The notes below the pieces were generated by a model. That model ran no database searches. It worked only from the letters and a program-made list of their open reading frames with translations, and had not been told where the DNA came from. Position numbers and translations under genes: made by a program. A DNA stretch of 64,000 bases, taken from Bacillus sp. FJAT-29814. GTDB lineage: Bacteria > Bacillota > Bacilli > Bacillales > Cytobacillaceae. Location: assembly GCF_001510715.1 (NCBI RefSeq), contig NZ_LMTJ01000008.1:441794-505793 (forward strand), given 5' to 3'. Of this stretch, positions 55,101-63,596 are shown piece by piece; the stretch's first letter is position 1; each line of letters begins with the position of its first letter.

Positions 55101-55686
55101 ATATGAGCGGGTTTCCGAGCGCTATGAGTTTTTGAATGAACAAAAGGCCGACCTCCAGGAAGCCAAGGATACGCTGTTTATGGTCATAGAAGAAATGGAT
55201 GAAGAAATGAAAAAACGTTTCAAGGGGACCTTTGACGGCATCAGGGAACACTTTGAGCCAGTGTTCCGTGCGCTTTTCGGTGGCGGGCGTGCGGACCTGA
55301 TATTGACCGATTCGGAGGACTTATTAAACACAGGTGTCGAAATCGTTGCCCAGCCACCGGGGAAAAAGCTCCAGAATCTTGGGCTCTTATCAGGCGGAGA
55401 ACGTGCATTAACGGCGATTGCCCTATTGTTTTCCATTTTAAAGGTCCGGCCCGTGCCATTTTGCATTCTTGACGAGGTCGAGGCTGCGCTTGATGAAGCC
55501 AATGTCTACCGGTTCAGCCAATATCTCAAGCGTTATAGCTCGGAAACGCAATTTATCGTGATTACCCATCGCAAAGGGACAATGGAAGAGGCAAATGTCC
55601 TCTATGGTGTCACGATGCAGGAGTCGGGGGTATCCAAGCTTGTATCCGTCCGCCTGGAGGATACGAGGGAACTTGTTGAATCATAG
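52120..55686 (+). CDS. smc: Chromosome segregation ATPase Smc
   Basis: Smc (1188 residues) is the ATPase of the Smc-ScpAB complex that compacts and resolves chromosomes. Walker A GPNGSGKSN is at residues 31-39. Two long coiled coils (about 170-500 and 670-1030) flank the hinge (about 510-650, with the Gly-rich NPGGSMTGGAAK at its end). The head closes with LLSGGERALTAIALLFS near 1088-1104 and the Walker B region CILDEVEAALDE near 1114. GGGAGG precedes ATG 52120. Confidence 0.97.
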   Translation: MFLKRLDIIGFKSFADRIGVDFVPGVTAVVGPNGSGKSNITDAIRWVLGEQSAKSLRGSKMEDIIFAGSDSRKALNYAEVTLTLDNQDQGLALDYNEVSVTRRVTRAGESEFLINKQPCRLKDIIDLFMDSGLGREAFSIISQGKVEEILNSKAEDRRTIFEEAAGVLKYKNRKKKAEQKLTETQDNLNRVHDILHELEGQVEPLKMQASMAKDYLEKKQELEKFEVALTVYEIEDLHQKWEALSKQLEEHQQEELRLSSELQLKEAKIIETRDQIAALDESITDLQNVLLHASEELEKLEGRKEVLKERKKNAAQNKEQLIQSIAELTEKIILLEKNREVQQHTADELEKQVSALLAQLKEKQDKLLLFTENLDEKIENLKSEYIDLLNDQAGTKNELKHIGEQLQQQERRSARLDEENEKFLKERETVQAGKQKVQTALDDLRKQLEQQVVHYREQQRKLESTKSNYQKQEKTLYQAYQLIQQAKSRKDMLEEMEEDYSGFFQGVKEVLKMRGTKLRGIEGAVAELVSVPKQYEAALETAFGGALQHIVVDTEENARGAIQYLKQHSYGRATFLPLSVIKGRPLSSAQATLIQHHPSFIGTAVSLIGFDPKYTEIMNNLLGNVVITKDLKGANEMAKLLQYRVRLVTVDGDVVNPGGSMTGGAAKQKSSSLLSRKGELEDLKAKLVIMEEQTAGLEQSVKSLKEAVRIAESKLEEIRRTGEELRLSEQSIKGELREAELEEKNLNERLAIYDLEKEQIEAERNRLSQREAQNLQAMEAYQTAIADLDRQISALTEQKSKDLTSKETITSEINELKIEFASKNEQLTNANERLGLTINGLEESRKKLAILEEDLQLLTSEMTNSSTGEDQLEEAAKRKQQDKEATLQLIAARREERLALQGQLEDVELEVKELKRLHKGLTVVLKDEEVKMNRLDVELENRLAHLREEYLLTYEGAKEQYPLTVTVDEARKKVKLIKLAIDELGNVNLGAIEEYERVSERYEFLNEQKADLQEAKDTLFMVIEEMDEEMKKRFKGTFDGIREHFEPVFRALFGGGRADLILTDSEDLLNTGVEIVAQPPGKKLQNLGLLSGGERALTAIALLFSILKVRPVPFCILDEVEAALDEANVYRFSQYLKRYSSETQFIVITHRKGTMEEANVLYGVTMQESGVSKLVSVRLEDTRELVES

Positions 55687-55703
55687 TTAAAGGAAGTGTA
55701 AGC

Positions 55704-56690
55704 ATGAGCTTTTTTAAGAAATTAAAAGATAAAATCACCAAATCGACAGATTCTGTTACAGAGAAATTCAAAGAAGGACTCACGAAAACTCGTGACAGCT
55801 TTTCTGGCAAGGTCAATGACCTGATTGCCAGATACCGTAAAGTCGATGAGGATTTCTTTGAAGAATTGGAAGAAATCTTAATCCAGGCTGATGTCGGTTT
55901 TGAAACGGTAATGGAGCTGATTGATGAACTGAAAACGGAAGTGAAACGCCGTAACATTCAGGATCCAGCAGAAGTTCAAAGTGTCATCTCCGAAAAGCTG
56001 GTTGAAATCTATAATGCTGGTGAGGGACAATCATCAGCTTTGAACATCCAGCAGGATGGCTTGACGGTAATCCTGTTTGTTGGAGTCAATGGGGTCGGTA
56101 AAACAACGACCATCGGAAAGCTGGCCCATAAATTTAAAGCCGAAGGCAAGTCCGTTTTGTTGGCTGCCGGTGATACGTTCCGTGCCGGAGCCATTGACCA
56201 ACTCGAGGTTTGGGGCGACAGAGTCGGAGTTGAGACGATCAAGCAGGCTGAAGGCTCCGACCCAGCCGCCGTCATGTTTGATGCGATACAGGCGGCAAAA
56301 TCTCGGAAAGCTGATATTTTGCTATGTGACACGGCGGGAAGACTGCAAAACAAAGTGAATTTGATGAAGGAACTGGAAAAAGTCAAGCGTGTCATCGAAC
56401 GCGAGGTGCCCGGTGCGCCACATGAAGTATTGCTTGTACTAGATGCAACAACAGGGCAAAATGCCCTAATTCAGGCGAAAACCTTCAAAGAAGCCACCAA
56501 TGTCAGCGGAATTGTCCTGTCCAAGTTAGATGGAACCGCAAAAGGCGGAATTGTCCTTGCCATCCGGAACGAACTAAAAATCCCGGTTAAATTCGTCGGC
56601 CTTGGCGAAAAGATGGATGATCTCCAAGAATTTGATGCGGAGAAATACGTGTACGGCCTATTTGCTGAACAAGTAGAAAAAAGCGAATAA
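55704..56690 (+). CDS. ftsY: Signal recognition particle receptor FtsY
   Basis: FtsY (328 residues) docks SRP-ribosome complexes at the membrane. A short basic N-terminal region (FFKKLKDKITKSTD) and helical N domain lead to the GTPase G domain: GVNGVGKTTTIGKLAHKF near 126-143, LCDTAGRLQNK, SKLDGTAKGG and FVGLGEKMDDL. The short A domain is typical of Gram-positives. In B. subtilis ylxM and ffh follow; here a terminator and an unrelated operon follow. Confidence 0.97.
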   Translation: MSFFKKLKDKITKSTDSVTEKFKEGLTKTRDSFSGKVNDLIARYRKVDEDFFEELEEILIQADVGFETVMELIDELKTEVKRRNIQDPAEVQSVISEKLVEIYNAGEGQSSALNIQQDGLTVILFVGVNGVGKTTTIGKLAHKFKAEGKSVLLAAGDTFRAGAIDQLEVWGDRVGVETIKQAEGSDPAAVMFDAIQAAKSRKADILLCDTAGRLQNKVNLMKELEKVKRVIEREVPGAPHEVLLVLDATTGQNALIQAKTFKEATNVSGIVLSKLDGTAKGGIVLAIRNELKIPVKFVGLGEKMDDLQEFDAEKYVYGLFAEQVEKSE

Positions 56691-56702
56691 AGCATGTTAA
56701 CG

Positions 56703-56733
56703 AAAACAGCAGCCAATGGACTGCTGTTTTTTT
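56703..56733 (+). terminator. Terminator after ftsY
   Basis: AAAACAGCAG and CTGCTGTTTT pair around CCAATGGA, and more T follow. Confidence 0.88.
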
Positions 56734-56762
56734 GTAAAACTGATTGCTTTTTATTGGTAGAA

Positions 56763-56807
56763 GTGTAAAAATACACTAAAGAGAGTGCGAAAAATTCTTA
56801 AAAGAAT
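56763..56807 (+). promoter_or_regulatory. Two inverted repeats upstream of the six-gene operon
   Basis: GTGTA-AAAA-TACAC (56763-56776) and ATTCTT-AA-AAGAAT (56794-56807) lie in the 178-base gap before the exported-protein gene. A promoter such as TTGGTA-17-TAAAGA could overlap the first, but the boxes are weak. Possible operator sites only. Confidence 0.3.
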
Positions 56808-56868
56808 GGTAGTGTAATAGGTCCATTTTTTCGTCTACAAATATGGAAGGATTAAAGGGGGAATTGAT

Positions 56869-59235
56869 TTGCTAAAAAAACAGATTGCAATCATAGTATT
56901 ATTTTGCCTGTCATTCATGGCTTTTGCGGTTTACGATGCCGAAGCAGCAAGCAGCAGCATAAAAATATCCGTCAAAGAGGGCTTTGATGGGAAAATCAAA
57001 AGCGGACGCGGCTTTCCTGTTCAAGTGACAGTTGAAAACAACGGTGAAGATTTTTCGGGGGATCTTCTTTTCAACTTTGCTGTAACGTATAATTCCAGCG
57101 GAGCAAAGGTTTTATCTATTGATGTGCCAAAAGGAAGCAAAAAAACATATTCGCTGTCATTACCGGCGTATTCCGAGGAATTTTATAATAACAATCAAAT
57201 AAAACAATCAATTTTTCTGTATAAAGGGAGCTGGAAGGACGGCAAGGAGACAGCTTTCGTTGGGAAAAAAATCCTGTCACCAAAGTATATTGACCCTGCA
57301 TACAGGACTATCGGATTGTTAAGTGAAAATCCCGACCGTTTGAAAGAATTAAAGGTGCAAGCGTCAGGAAGTCAACTTGAACCGATAATCCTGGCAGAAG
57401 AGATGCTCCCTCATGACGAACTAGGCCTTGATACCCTGGATTACATAGTCATTGATGAGTTTGCGGTCGCGAAGCTAAAAGAAACACAGCAGCAAGCCTT
57501 GTTGAATTGGGTGAAAAATGGCGGCAGATTAATTGTCGGCGCTACTCCCAATGCGATCGGCAGCTATGGAGCACTTTACAAGGAATTTCCAATGAAATCA
57601 GAACGGGAGGCAGTGGCAGATACCCAGTTCTTAAAAGCGCCTGAAACATTGGAATTTAACACCTTGCCGGTCTTTGTCGGTGAGGTGAAGCCTGAGGCAA
57701 ATGTATCTGCTACCAGCGGAGATTTGCCGATGATTGTACATAAAGGCTATGGAGCCGGTGAAATTTGGCAAACAGCCTTTTCGCTTGGGGACGAGCCATT
57801 AGCCTCTTGGAACTATTACGGCCGCTGGTTTGCTCAAAGCCCGATGCTTGGCGTGCAAATGAATAACCAATCGCCAAAGATGTATCAGAACCAGTTTGAG
57901 ATGCTCTATAACGAATTTGCCGAAGTCAATCAATATTTTGCTTCCACCCAATTTTCTGCCGGGCAGATTAGCTTGTTTTTATTGCTTTACCTGCTCCTTA
58001 TTTCTCCAATTCTGTATTTTACGCTAAAAAGACTGGATAAACGCGAACATGCCTGGTGGGTCATTATTGGGTTTGCGGTTATATCATCAATTGGAATTTT
58101 CGCAGTGGGTGCAAAGGACCGGATTGCCAAGCCACAAATCAATCAGACAGGGATTTATCAGGCGGAAAATGGCCATTTGACCGGTCTCGAGGCGGTCACG
58201 TTTCTTTCCAATACCGGAGGTGACTATGAGCTGACTTTTTCAAAAGGTAAATTCTATGGGGTTCCCAGCTCGTCGATGATGTCGGCCGGAGATGGCAAGC
58301 GCTATGCAATCCTAGAAAATGCGAGGAAAGAGAGCAAAGTGACGTTTCCGAATGTGGAATATTGGTCGACAAGGAGCTTTTTCGGCAGGGCGAGCAAACA
58401 GAATGCCGGAAAATTCGTTTTAAACTTAAGCTTAAAGAATAAACAGCTTTCAGGAACGATCGTCAATCAGTTTCCTTACGACTTTGATGAACTATTCATT
58501 TGGTCGGGGACAAAAAAACTTAGTCTTGGTCCGCTAAAAAGCGGTGAAACGTTAACAGTAAATGAAACTTTACAGCAAGATTATCTCGCAGGTCCTTACA
58601 ATCAGATGTTCCAATATATGATGCCGGCTTCACCAAATGATGTCAAGCGCCTAAAAAAGGAAAGGATGGAGTACGGAGCAATTGAATTCCTTTATAATTC
58701 CTCGTCACAAGGCAATCAGCCGATTCTTTATGGCTTTTCAAAAGCATCTGTTATTGAAGCGGATATTGCAGCGAAAAAGGAAGCGAAAAATGGCATCAGC
58801 TTAATCTATCAGCCGATGGATATCAAAACAGAACTGTCGGGTTCTTTTACGGTCAAAGACGATATGCTTCGACGTCATATCAATATCATCCGTGGGACCC
58901 TTTTTAATGACATGGGCGGGGTCCAAAATGAAATGGAAATGGATGATGGAGAATATGAGTATGTGCTTCAGGTTCCCAAGCAGTTAACAGAACAAAAGCC
59001 AAACATCCATGAATTGGGAATCGTCTGGTATGGCGGTAATGTTGCTTACTCAATAAAAAACCAGGCAACGGGTGAATTTATGCCATTGCCGGATATGAAA
59101 ACGGCGATTACAGAGCAATTGGAGAATTATATTTCAAATGAAGGGGAAATCGTGATCAAATTGATTAAAACGGGACAAGGTGACCCTCGGGTAAGGATGC
59201 CGGCGCTGTCGATAAAGGGGGAAATCAACTCATGA
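56869..59235 (+). CDS. Large exported membrane protein of unknown function
   Basis: I do not recognise a named gene. The 788-residue product has a signal peptide or anchor (about 1-27, ending YDAEAA), an extracytoplasmic N-terminal part with a beta domain (30-130) and a Rossmann/amidotransferase-like stretch (about 185-240; LDYIVIDEFAVAKL, NWVKNGGRLIVGATPN), then two adjacent helices (about 362-385 and 394-415) and a large C-terminal beta-rich domain. The start is TTG 56869 (coded as Met, then LKKQ) after AAAGGGGGAA. It ends four bases into the ABC ATPase gene. The layout recalls auxiliary proteins coded with ABC-2 exporters (as with GldG), which is inference. Function unknown. Confidence 0.75.
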   Translation: MLKKQIAIIVLFCLSFMAFAVYDAEAASSSIKISVKEGFDGKIKSGRGFPVQVTVENNGEDFSGDLLFNFAVTYNSSGAKVLSIDVPKGSKKTYSLSLPAYSEEFYNNNQIKQSIFLYKGSWKDGKETAFVGKKILSPKYIDPAYRTIGLLSENPDRLKELKVQASGSQLEPIILAEEMLPHDELGLDTLDYIVIDEFAVAKLKETQQQALLNWVKNGGRLIVGATPNAIGSYGALYKEFPMKSEREAVADTQFLKAPETLEFNTLPVFVGEVKPEANVSATSGDLPMIVHKGYGAGEIWQTAFSLGDEPLASWNYYGRWFAQSPMLGVQMNNQSPKMYQNQFEMLYNEFAEVNQYFASTQFSAGQISLFLLLYLLLISPILYFTLKRLDKREHAWWVIIGFAVISSIGIFAVGAKDRIAKPQINQTGIYQAENGHLTGLEAVTFLSNTGGDYELTFSKGKFYGVPSSSMMSAGDGKRYAILENARKESKVTFPNVEYWSTRSFFGRASKQNAGKFVLNLSLKNKQLSGTIVNQFPYDFDELFIWSGTKKLSLGPLKSGETLTVNETLQQDYLAGPYNQMFQYMMPASPNDVKRLKKERMEYGAIEFLYNSSSQGNQPILYGFSKASVIEADIAAKKEAKNGISLIYQPMDIKTELSGSFTVKDDMLRRHINIIRGTLFNDMGGVQNEMEMDDGEYEYVLQVPKQLTEQKPNIHELGIVWYGGNVAYSIKNQATGEFMPLPDMKTAITEQLENYISNEGEIVIKLIKTGQGDPRVRMPALSIKGEINS

Positions 59236-60167
59236 TTGAAATCATAAATCTGACAAAAAAATATGGGAAATTTACTGCGCTCGATTCATTGAATTTAACG
59301 ATTGAAAAAGGCACTGTCTTTGGGTTTGTCGGACAAAATGGCGCTGGTAAATCGACTACCTTTTCTATTTTGGCAACCCTGCTTTCTCCAACCTCGGGTA
59401 CCGCTTATATTAATGGTTATAATATTTCGAAGGATCCTAAACAGGTTCGCAGCCAGATTGGCTATATGCCGGATTTCTTTGGTGTTTACGACCAGTTGAA
59501 GACGGTCGAATATTTGGATTTCTACGGCGCCAGTTATGGCCTGAGCCAAAATGAGCGGCAAAAGTTGATCCCACAGCTGTTGGAATTGGTGAATTTGTCC
59601 CATAAACAAGATTCCTATGTTGATGTTCTCTCAAGAGGGATGAAGCAAAGACTCTGTCTTGCAAGATCATTGATTCATGACCCGGAAGTTTTAATTCTCG
59701 ATGAACCCGCTTCCGGGCTTGATCCAAGAGCGAGAGTGGAGATGCGAGAAATTTTAAAAGAGTTAAAGCATATGGGCAAAACCATTTTGATTTCTTCGCA
59801 TATTTTGCCCGAACTGGCGGAAATGTGCGATACGATTGGAATCATCGACCAAGGAAGGTTGGTGGCCGAAGGTTCAGTATCAGACATCCAGCAGAGGTTG
59901 AAGGGTGAAAAGTTGATTATTGTAAAGCTTTATGGCGGTGTTGACAAGGCCATCCGTTTTTTCGAGGACCAGCACCTCGTCAGCAAATTAACCAAACGGG
60001 ACGACGGCGTGACGCTAGAGTTTCTCTTCAAAGGAAATGCCGAAGAGCAGGTTGGACTGCTAAAAGCCGCTCTGATGCAGGATATTGCCATCATCAGCTT
60101 TTCGGAAATGGAAACGAACCTTGAAGATGTGTTTATGGAGATAACAAAAGGGGTGGAGCTTTCATGA
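59232..60167 (+). CDS. ABC transporter ATP-binding protein (ABC-2 type, NatA/CcmA-like)
   Basis: The 311-residue ATPase has Walker A GQNGAGKST at residues 34-42, a Q-loop in IGYMPDFFGVYDQL, the signature LSRGMKQRL (Arg in place of the second Gly of LSGGQ, common in this subfamily), Walker B LILDEPASGLDP near 156-167 and the switch His in SSHILPEL. A C-terminal extension (about 225-311) ending NLEDVFMEITKG is typical of ABC-2 exporters. It overlaps genes on both sides by four bases, so it pairs with the next permease. The substrate cannot be told. Confidence 0.92.
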   Translation: MIEIINLTKKYGKFTALDSLNLTIEKGTVFGFVGQNGAGKSTTFSILATLLSPTSGTAYINGYNISKDPKQVRSQIGYMPDFFGVYDQLKTVEYLDFYGASYGLSQNERQKLIPQLLELVNLSHKQDSYVDVLSRGMKQRLCLARSLIHDPEVLILDEPASGLDPRARVEMREILKELKHMGKTILISSHILPELAEMCDTIGIIDQGRLVAEGSVSDIQQRLKGEKLIIVKLYGGVDKAIRFFEDQHLVSKLTKRDDGVTLEFLFKGNAEEQVGLLKAALMQDIAIISFSEMETNLEDVFMEITKGVELS

Positions 60168-61015
60168 GAAATCTGTTTCTAAATCCAGTCATGAATAAGG
60201 AATTTAAGCTGAGGTTTCGCTCTTTTAAAAGCTTTCTAGGGCTTGCCTTTTACTTGCTCGCCCTGACTATCCTGATTGTCGGGTTTATCTATCTGCAAAC
60301 GCAAAATTCGCCGATGGGATTATTTCGGCCTGATCAGAGCAGGGAGATGTTTATGCTTCTTGCCTTTATCCAATTGGGTTTAATTCTGTTTATTACTCCC
60401 GGGTTAACGGCTGGAGTGATAAGTGGTGAGCGGGAAAAACAGACATTGAATATATTATTGACGACGAACCAAAGCTCCACCAGCATTATTTTCGGAAAGC
60501 TGGTTTCATCCATCTCTTTCTTATTGTTGATGATTATTGCAAGCATGCCGATTTACAGTATTGTTTTCTTATTCGGCGGCATATCTCCGGGGCAGGTTTT
60601 ATTGATACTTATTTTTTATATATTTACGATTCTAGTATTTGGGAGCATCGGTATCTTTTTCTCGACTATTGTCAGAAGAACCATCATCGCCATGGTCAGT
60701 ACCTACGGGGTTGCACTGTTTCTGATCGGCGGAACCGCGTTTTTATTTACCATTTCTATGGCGGTCAATTCTATGGGCGCGATGCCGGCAAACAATCCAG
60801 TCGCCTATTTTTTTGCGATGCTGAATCCGGGGTTCATTCTCTTTGGTTTTCTGGAGCCTAATGCCTTTAATGAATTATCCAATCAAATTGGATTTGGAAT
60901 CGATGTTCCGTTATGGGCAGCCTATCTTGTATCCTATTCGCTTATATTTATCATCATGATTGTTGTTAGTATCCAAAAGCTTCGGCCCAATATGAAAGTA
61001 AAATCGGAAGCGTGA
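60164..61015 (+). CDS. ABC-2 type transporter permease
   Basis: This 283-residue protein has a short cytoplasmic start (NPVMNKEFKLRFRSFK, typical of ABC-2 permeases) and six hydrophobic helices, near 22-45, 63-85, 105-130, 135-165, 170-200 and 245-268. SGEREKQTLNILLTTNQS after the second helix is the family coupling loop. It overlaps the ATPase gene in ATGA and the next gene start is 12 bases on, so a single complex is likely. Substrate unknown. Confidence 0.9.
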   Translation: MRNLFLNPVMNKEFKLRFRSFKSFLGLAFYLLALTILIVGFIYLQTQNSPMGLFRPDQSREMFMLLAFIQLGLILFITPGLTAGVISGEREKQTLNILLTTNQSSTSIIFGKLVSSISFLLLMIIASMPIYSIVFLFGGISPGQVLLILIFYIFTILVFGSIGIFFSTIVRRTIIAMVSTYGVALFLIGGTAFLFTISMAVNSMGAMPANNPVAYFFAMLNPGFILFGFLEPNAFNELSNQIGFGIDVPLWAAYLVSYSLIFIIMIVVSIQKLRPNMKVKSEA

Positions 61016-61026
61016 GGATGAGGGCG

Positions 61027-62583
61027 ATGGAAGAGCAAAAAATGTATTATCAGCTGTTGAAACCGGTGCGGCGCCAGCTGTTATTCCAGAAAACTAGTGT
61101 CGAAATCCAATATTGGCTGACAGCTTCTGCAGCTTTTGTTGTGATCATCTTAACCACGGCAAGGATGATGGTGGTTCCATTCTATCATCTGTTCATTTGG
61201 GTTGGCTGTTTTCTCCTACTCATTGTCCACGGATTCCGTTTCTGGCGGAATCGGCCAGGCTGGAGGGAGGCCGCCATGGTATTTAATCGATACATTCCTG
61301 ATGACCGGGTAATCACAGCGCTATCGTTTATCGACAGTGATGGCATTCTTGAAAAATTACAGCTTAAAGAAGCGTTAACTTGTATGAAACGGGAGCAGCA
61401 TCGGGTCCTATCGAGAAAGCAAAGCTTTTTTTTGCCAAAATGGCTGTTCTTGGCGGTACTGCTTGTCACTGCTGCTGCGCTGATTGCTTCGCTTCCAAAC
61501 GATAACCTTAAGATGGCGGCGAAAAAGGAAACGGAGATAAAGGTAATGAAAAAGGTCAAAAAGGAATTGGCCGAAAAAACAGCACAGGAAAAGATAGGGG
61601 AAAAGAAAAAAGCGCTGGAACAAGCCCAGAAAATCATCACGCAGAATCCCGACCCGCTAAAAGCCCTTGAGCAACTGGCAAAGCAGAAAAAAGAACTGGA
61701 GTTAAAAGCGTTAAAGGAACAAGAAAAACAAGAAAAACTTGAGGCCTGGAAGCAGGAACTGAAAAACAATGATTTGGCAAAAATGGCAGCCGCTTTACAA
61801 GAAAAGGACATTGAAAAAATCAGACAGGAACTGGAACAATTAAACAAGAACTATAACTCGTTAACCGAGGGTCAAAAAAAGGCAATCGCAAAAATGTCCG
61901 GAATCGATAAAAAATTGTCGGAACAGGAACTGACAGAGCTGGCGAAAAAAATTTCCGAGGGTCTTAACGCCGAAACCGTCCAAAAACAATTAGTGGCAGC
62001 GCAAAACGCCATCACTACAGCAGAAAAAAGCCTTCAGGGTGAACTTGCCGCAAAAGGACTTTCGCCAAATCAGCTTGCTTCAAATCAAGCATCAGGTAAA
62101 AATCCCTCAGGGCCATCAGGTAAAAATGACCAACCGCAAACAGGTGCCTCCGGCCAAGGTCAAGGCCAGCAAGGAACCGGCAATGGCCAGCAACCCGGAA
62201 ATGGTTCGGAAACAGGAAGTGGTTCGGGCAATGGCAATGGGAGCGGGACAGGTTCGGGTTCCGGAAGCGGCCAAGGCTCGGGGACAGGAACTGGCAGTGG
62301 TGCTGGGCTTGGACCCGGTTCGCGTCAGCTTCTGACAATTCCGGAGAAACAGTCTGGAAAAACCAATCTTGAAACCGATAAAGGAACACTATCCGGCGGC
62401 AGCGCGGCTGAACAATACGAGGGGAACGGACCAATATTACCGGGTCAGCTTCGTCCGTACCAAGATGTGTATAGCAGTTATCTGGATGCTTACCGAAATA
62501 GTCAGGATCGTGTAAAACTACCAGCTGATTTGGAGGAAATCGTTAAGAACTATTTTCTATCGCTGGATCCAAATAGGGAGTGA
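61027..62583 (+). CDS. Membrane protein with coiled coil and Gly/Ser-rich tail, unknown function
   Basis: No named family is certain; the layout is like DUF4175-type proteins. From ATG 61027 there are 518 residues: two close helices (about 29-46 and 53-70), a short cytoplasmic segment, a third helix (about 133-153), a long Lys/Glu/Gln-rich coiled coil (about 160-340), then a low-complexity Gly/Ser/Gln/Thr stretch (about 351-434) and a short folded end (RPYQDVYSSYLDAYRNS). If the N-terminus is inside, the coiled coil and tail are outside. The reverse strand shows a 220-residue frame that is only a shadow. An in-frame GTG at 61012 overlaps the permease stop. Next gene is moxR-like. Confidence 0.75.
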   Translation: MEEQKMYYQLLKPVRRQLLFQKTSVEIQYWLTASAAFVVIILTTARMMVVPFYHLFIWVGCFLLLIVHGFRFWRNRPGWREAAMVFNRYIPDDRVITALSFIDSDGILEKLQLKEALTCMKREQHRVLSRKQSFFLPKWLFLAVLLVTAAALIASLPNDNLKMAAKKETEIKVMKKVKKELAEKTAQEKIGEKKKALEQAQKIITQNPDPLKALEQLAKQKKELELKALKEQEKQEKLEAWKQELKNNDLAKMAAALQEKDIEKIRQELEQLNKNYNSLTEGQKKAIAKMSGIDKKLSEQELTELAKKISEGLNAETVQKQLVAAQNAITTAEKSLQGELAAKGLSPNQLASNQASGKNPSGPSGKNDQPQTGASGQGQGQQGTGNGQQPGNGSETGSGSGNGNGSGTGSGSGSGQGSGTGTGSGAGLGPGSRQLLTIPEKQSGKTNLETDKGTLSGGSAAEQYEGNGPILPGQLRPYQDVYSSYLDAYRNSQDRVKLPADLEEIVKNYFLSLDPNRE

Positions 62584-62588
62584 CGAAA

Positions 62589-63596
62589 TTGTCTCAACTA
62601 AAGGAGAAAGAAAATCAATTTATTACTGCAGCTGAACAATTAAATAGTGTAAAAAAAGAGTTAAAGAGTTTTATTGTTGGTCAGGAAGAGGTAATCGACC
62701 AAGTGCTTTGGAGCATTTTTTCCGGGGGACATGCCTTGCTTGAGGGATTGCCCGGGCTCGGTAAAACAATGCTGATCCGCTCCATCTCTGAATGTCTTGA
62801 ATTATCTTTTCGGCGAATCCAGTTCACTCCAGATTTAATGCCGTCCGATATTACCGGTACAATGATTCTTCAGCCTGGGAACGACGGAAGGCAGGAATTT
62901 GCTTTTCACGAAGGTCCACTGTTTGCCAATATTATTTTGGCGGACGAAATAAACCGGGCGACCCCGAAAACACAAAGCGCCTTGCTCGAGGCAATGGCTG
63001 AACAAACGGTTACGGTGATGGGGAGCACAAAACAGCTCGCCAAACCATTCTTTGTGCTGGCAACCCAAAACCCGATCGATATGGAGGGAACGTACCCGCT
63101 CCCGGAAGCGCAAATGGACAGGTTTATTTGCAAAATTCACGTTGATTATCCGTCCAAAGAAGAATTAAGAGAAATCGCCTTAAGAACAACAGGCACAACT
63201 GTTCCGAAATTATCAAAAGTGTTGGGAATAAGCGATGTCTTGCTGATTCAACAGCTTTCCAAAGAAATTCTTGTTTCGGAAGATATCCTTAATACGGCAG
63301 TATCCATCATTGCTGCGACCCACCCTGCTTTAGTGGAAGCTCCGTTACGAGTAAAACAATATGTCGAGTATGGAAGCGGGCCACGAGGGCTGCAAGGCCT
63401 GCTGCAAATGGCGAAAACACGGGCATTATTTGCAGGCAGATACCATGTCGCCATCGGGGATATCAAGCAGACAGCAGTTCCTGTGTTAAGACATCGTCTC
63501 TTATTAAACTTTGAAGGAGAGGCGAGTGGTGTATCAACTGATGAGTTGATTGCGGAAATCGTTGAGACCGCTGGTCAGGATGGGGACAGTCGATGA
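62589..63596 (+). CDS. MoxR-family AAA+ ATPase
   Basis: The 335-residue ATPase has Walker A EGLPGLGKTM (about 51-60), Walker B in ILADEINRATPKTQSALLEAM (about 115), a sensor in FVLATQNPIDMEGTYPLPEAQMDRF, and the C-terminal lid with RVKQYVEYGSGPRGLQGL-type sequence. MoxR proteins act as chaperones that mature or insert metal or vWA-containing partners, usually encoded beside DUF58. TTG 62589 has GGGAG eight bases upstream; GTG 62580, overlapping the previous stop, is the other choice. It overlaps the DUF58 gene in ATGA. Confidence 0.93.
   Translation: MSQLKEKENQFITAAEQLNSVKKELKSFIVGQEEVIDQVLWSIFSGGHALLEGLPGLGKTMLIRSISECLELSFRRIQFTPDLMPSDITGTMILQPGNDGRQEFAFHEGPLFANIILADEINRATPKTQSALLEAMAEQTVTVMGSTKQLAKPFFVLATQNPIDMEGTYPLPEAQMDRFICKIHVDYPSKEELREIALRTTGTTVPKLSKVLGISDVLLIQQLSKEILVSEDILNTAVSIIAATHPALVEAPLRVKQYVEYGSGPRGLQGLLQMAKTRALFAGRYHVAIGDIKQTAVPVLRHRLLLNFEGEASGVSTDELIAEIVETAGQDGDSR

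Noticed and set aside
61012..61026. GTG 61012 as the start of the coiled-coil membrane protein
   Set aside because: It overlaps the permease stop but has no ribosome binding site of its own; GAGG near 61014 suits ATG 61027 better. Not fully excluded.
61185..61847. 220-codon minus-strand frame rich in Phe, Ser and Cys
   Set aside because: It is the mirror of the Lys/Glu-rich coiled coil; the composition follows from the opposite strand.
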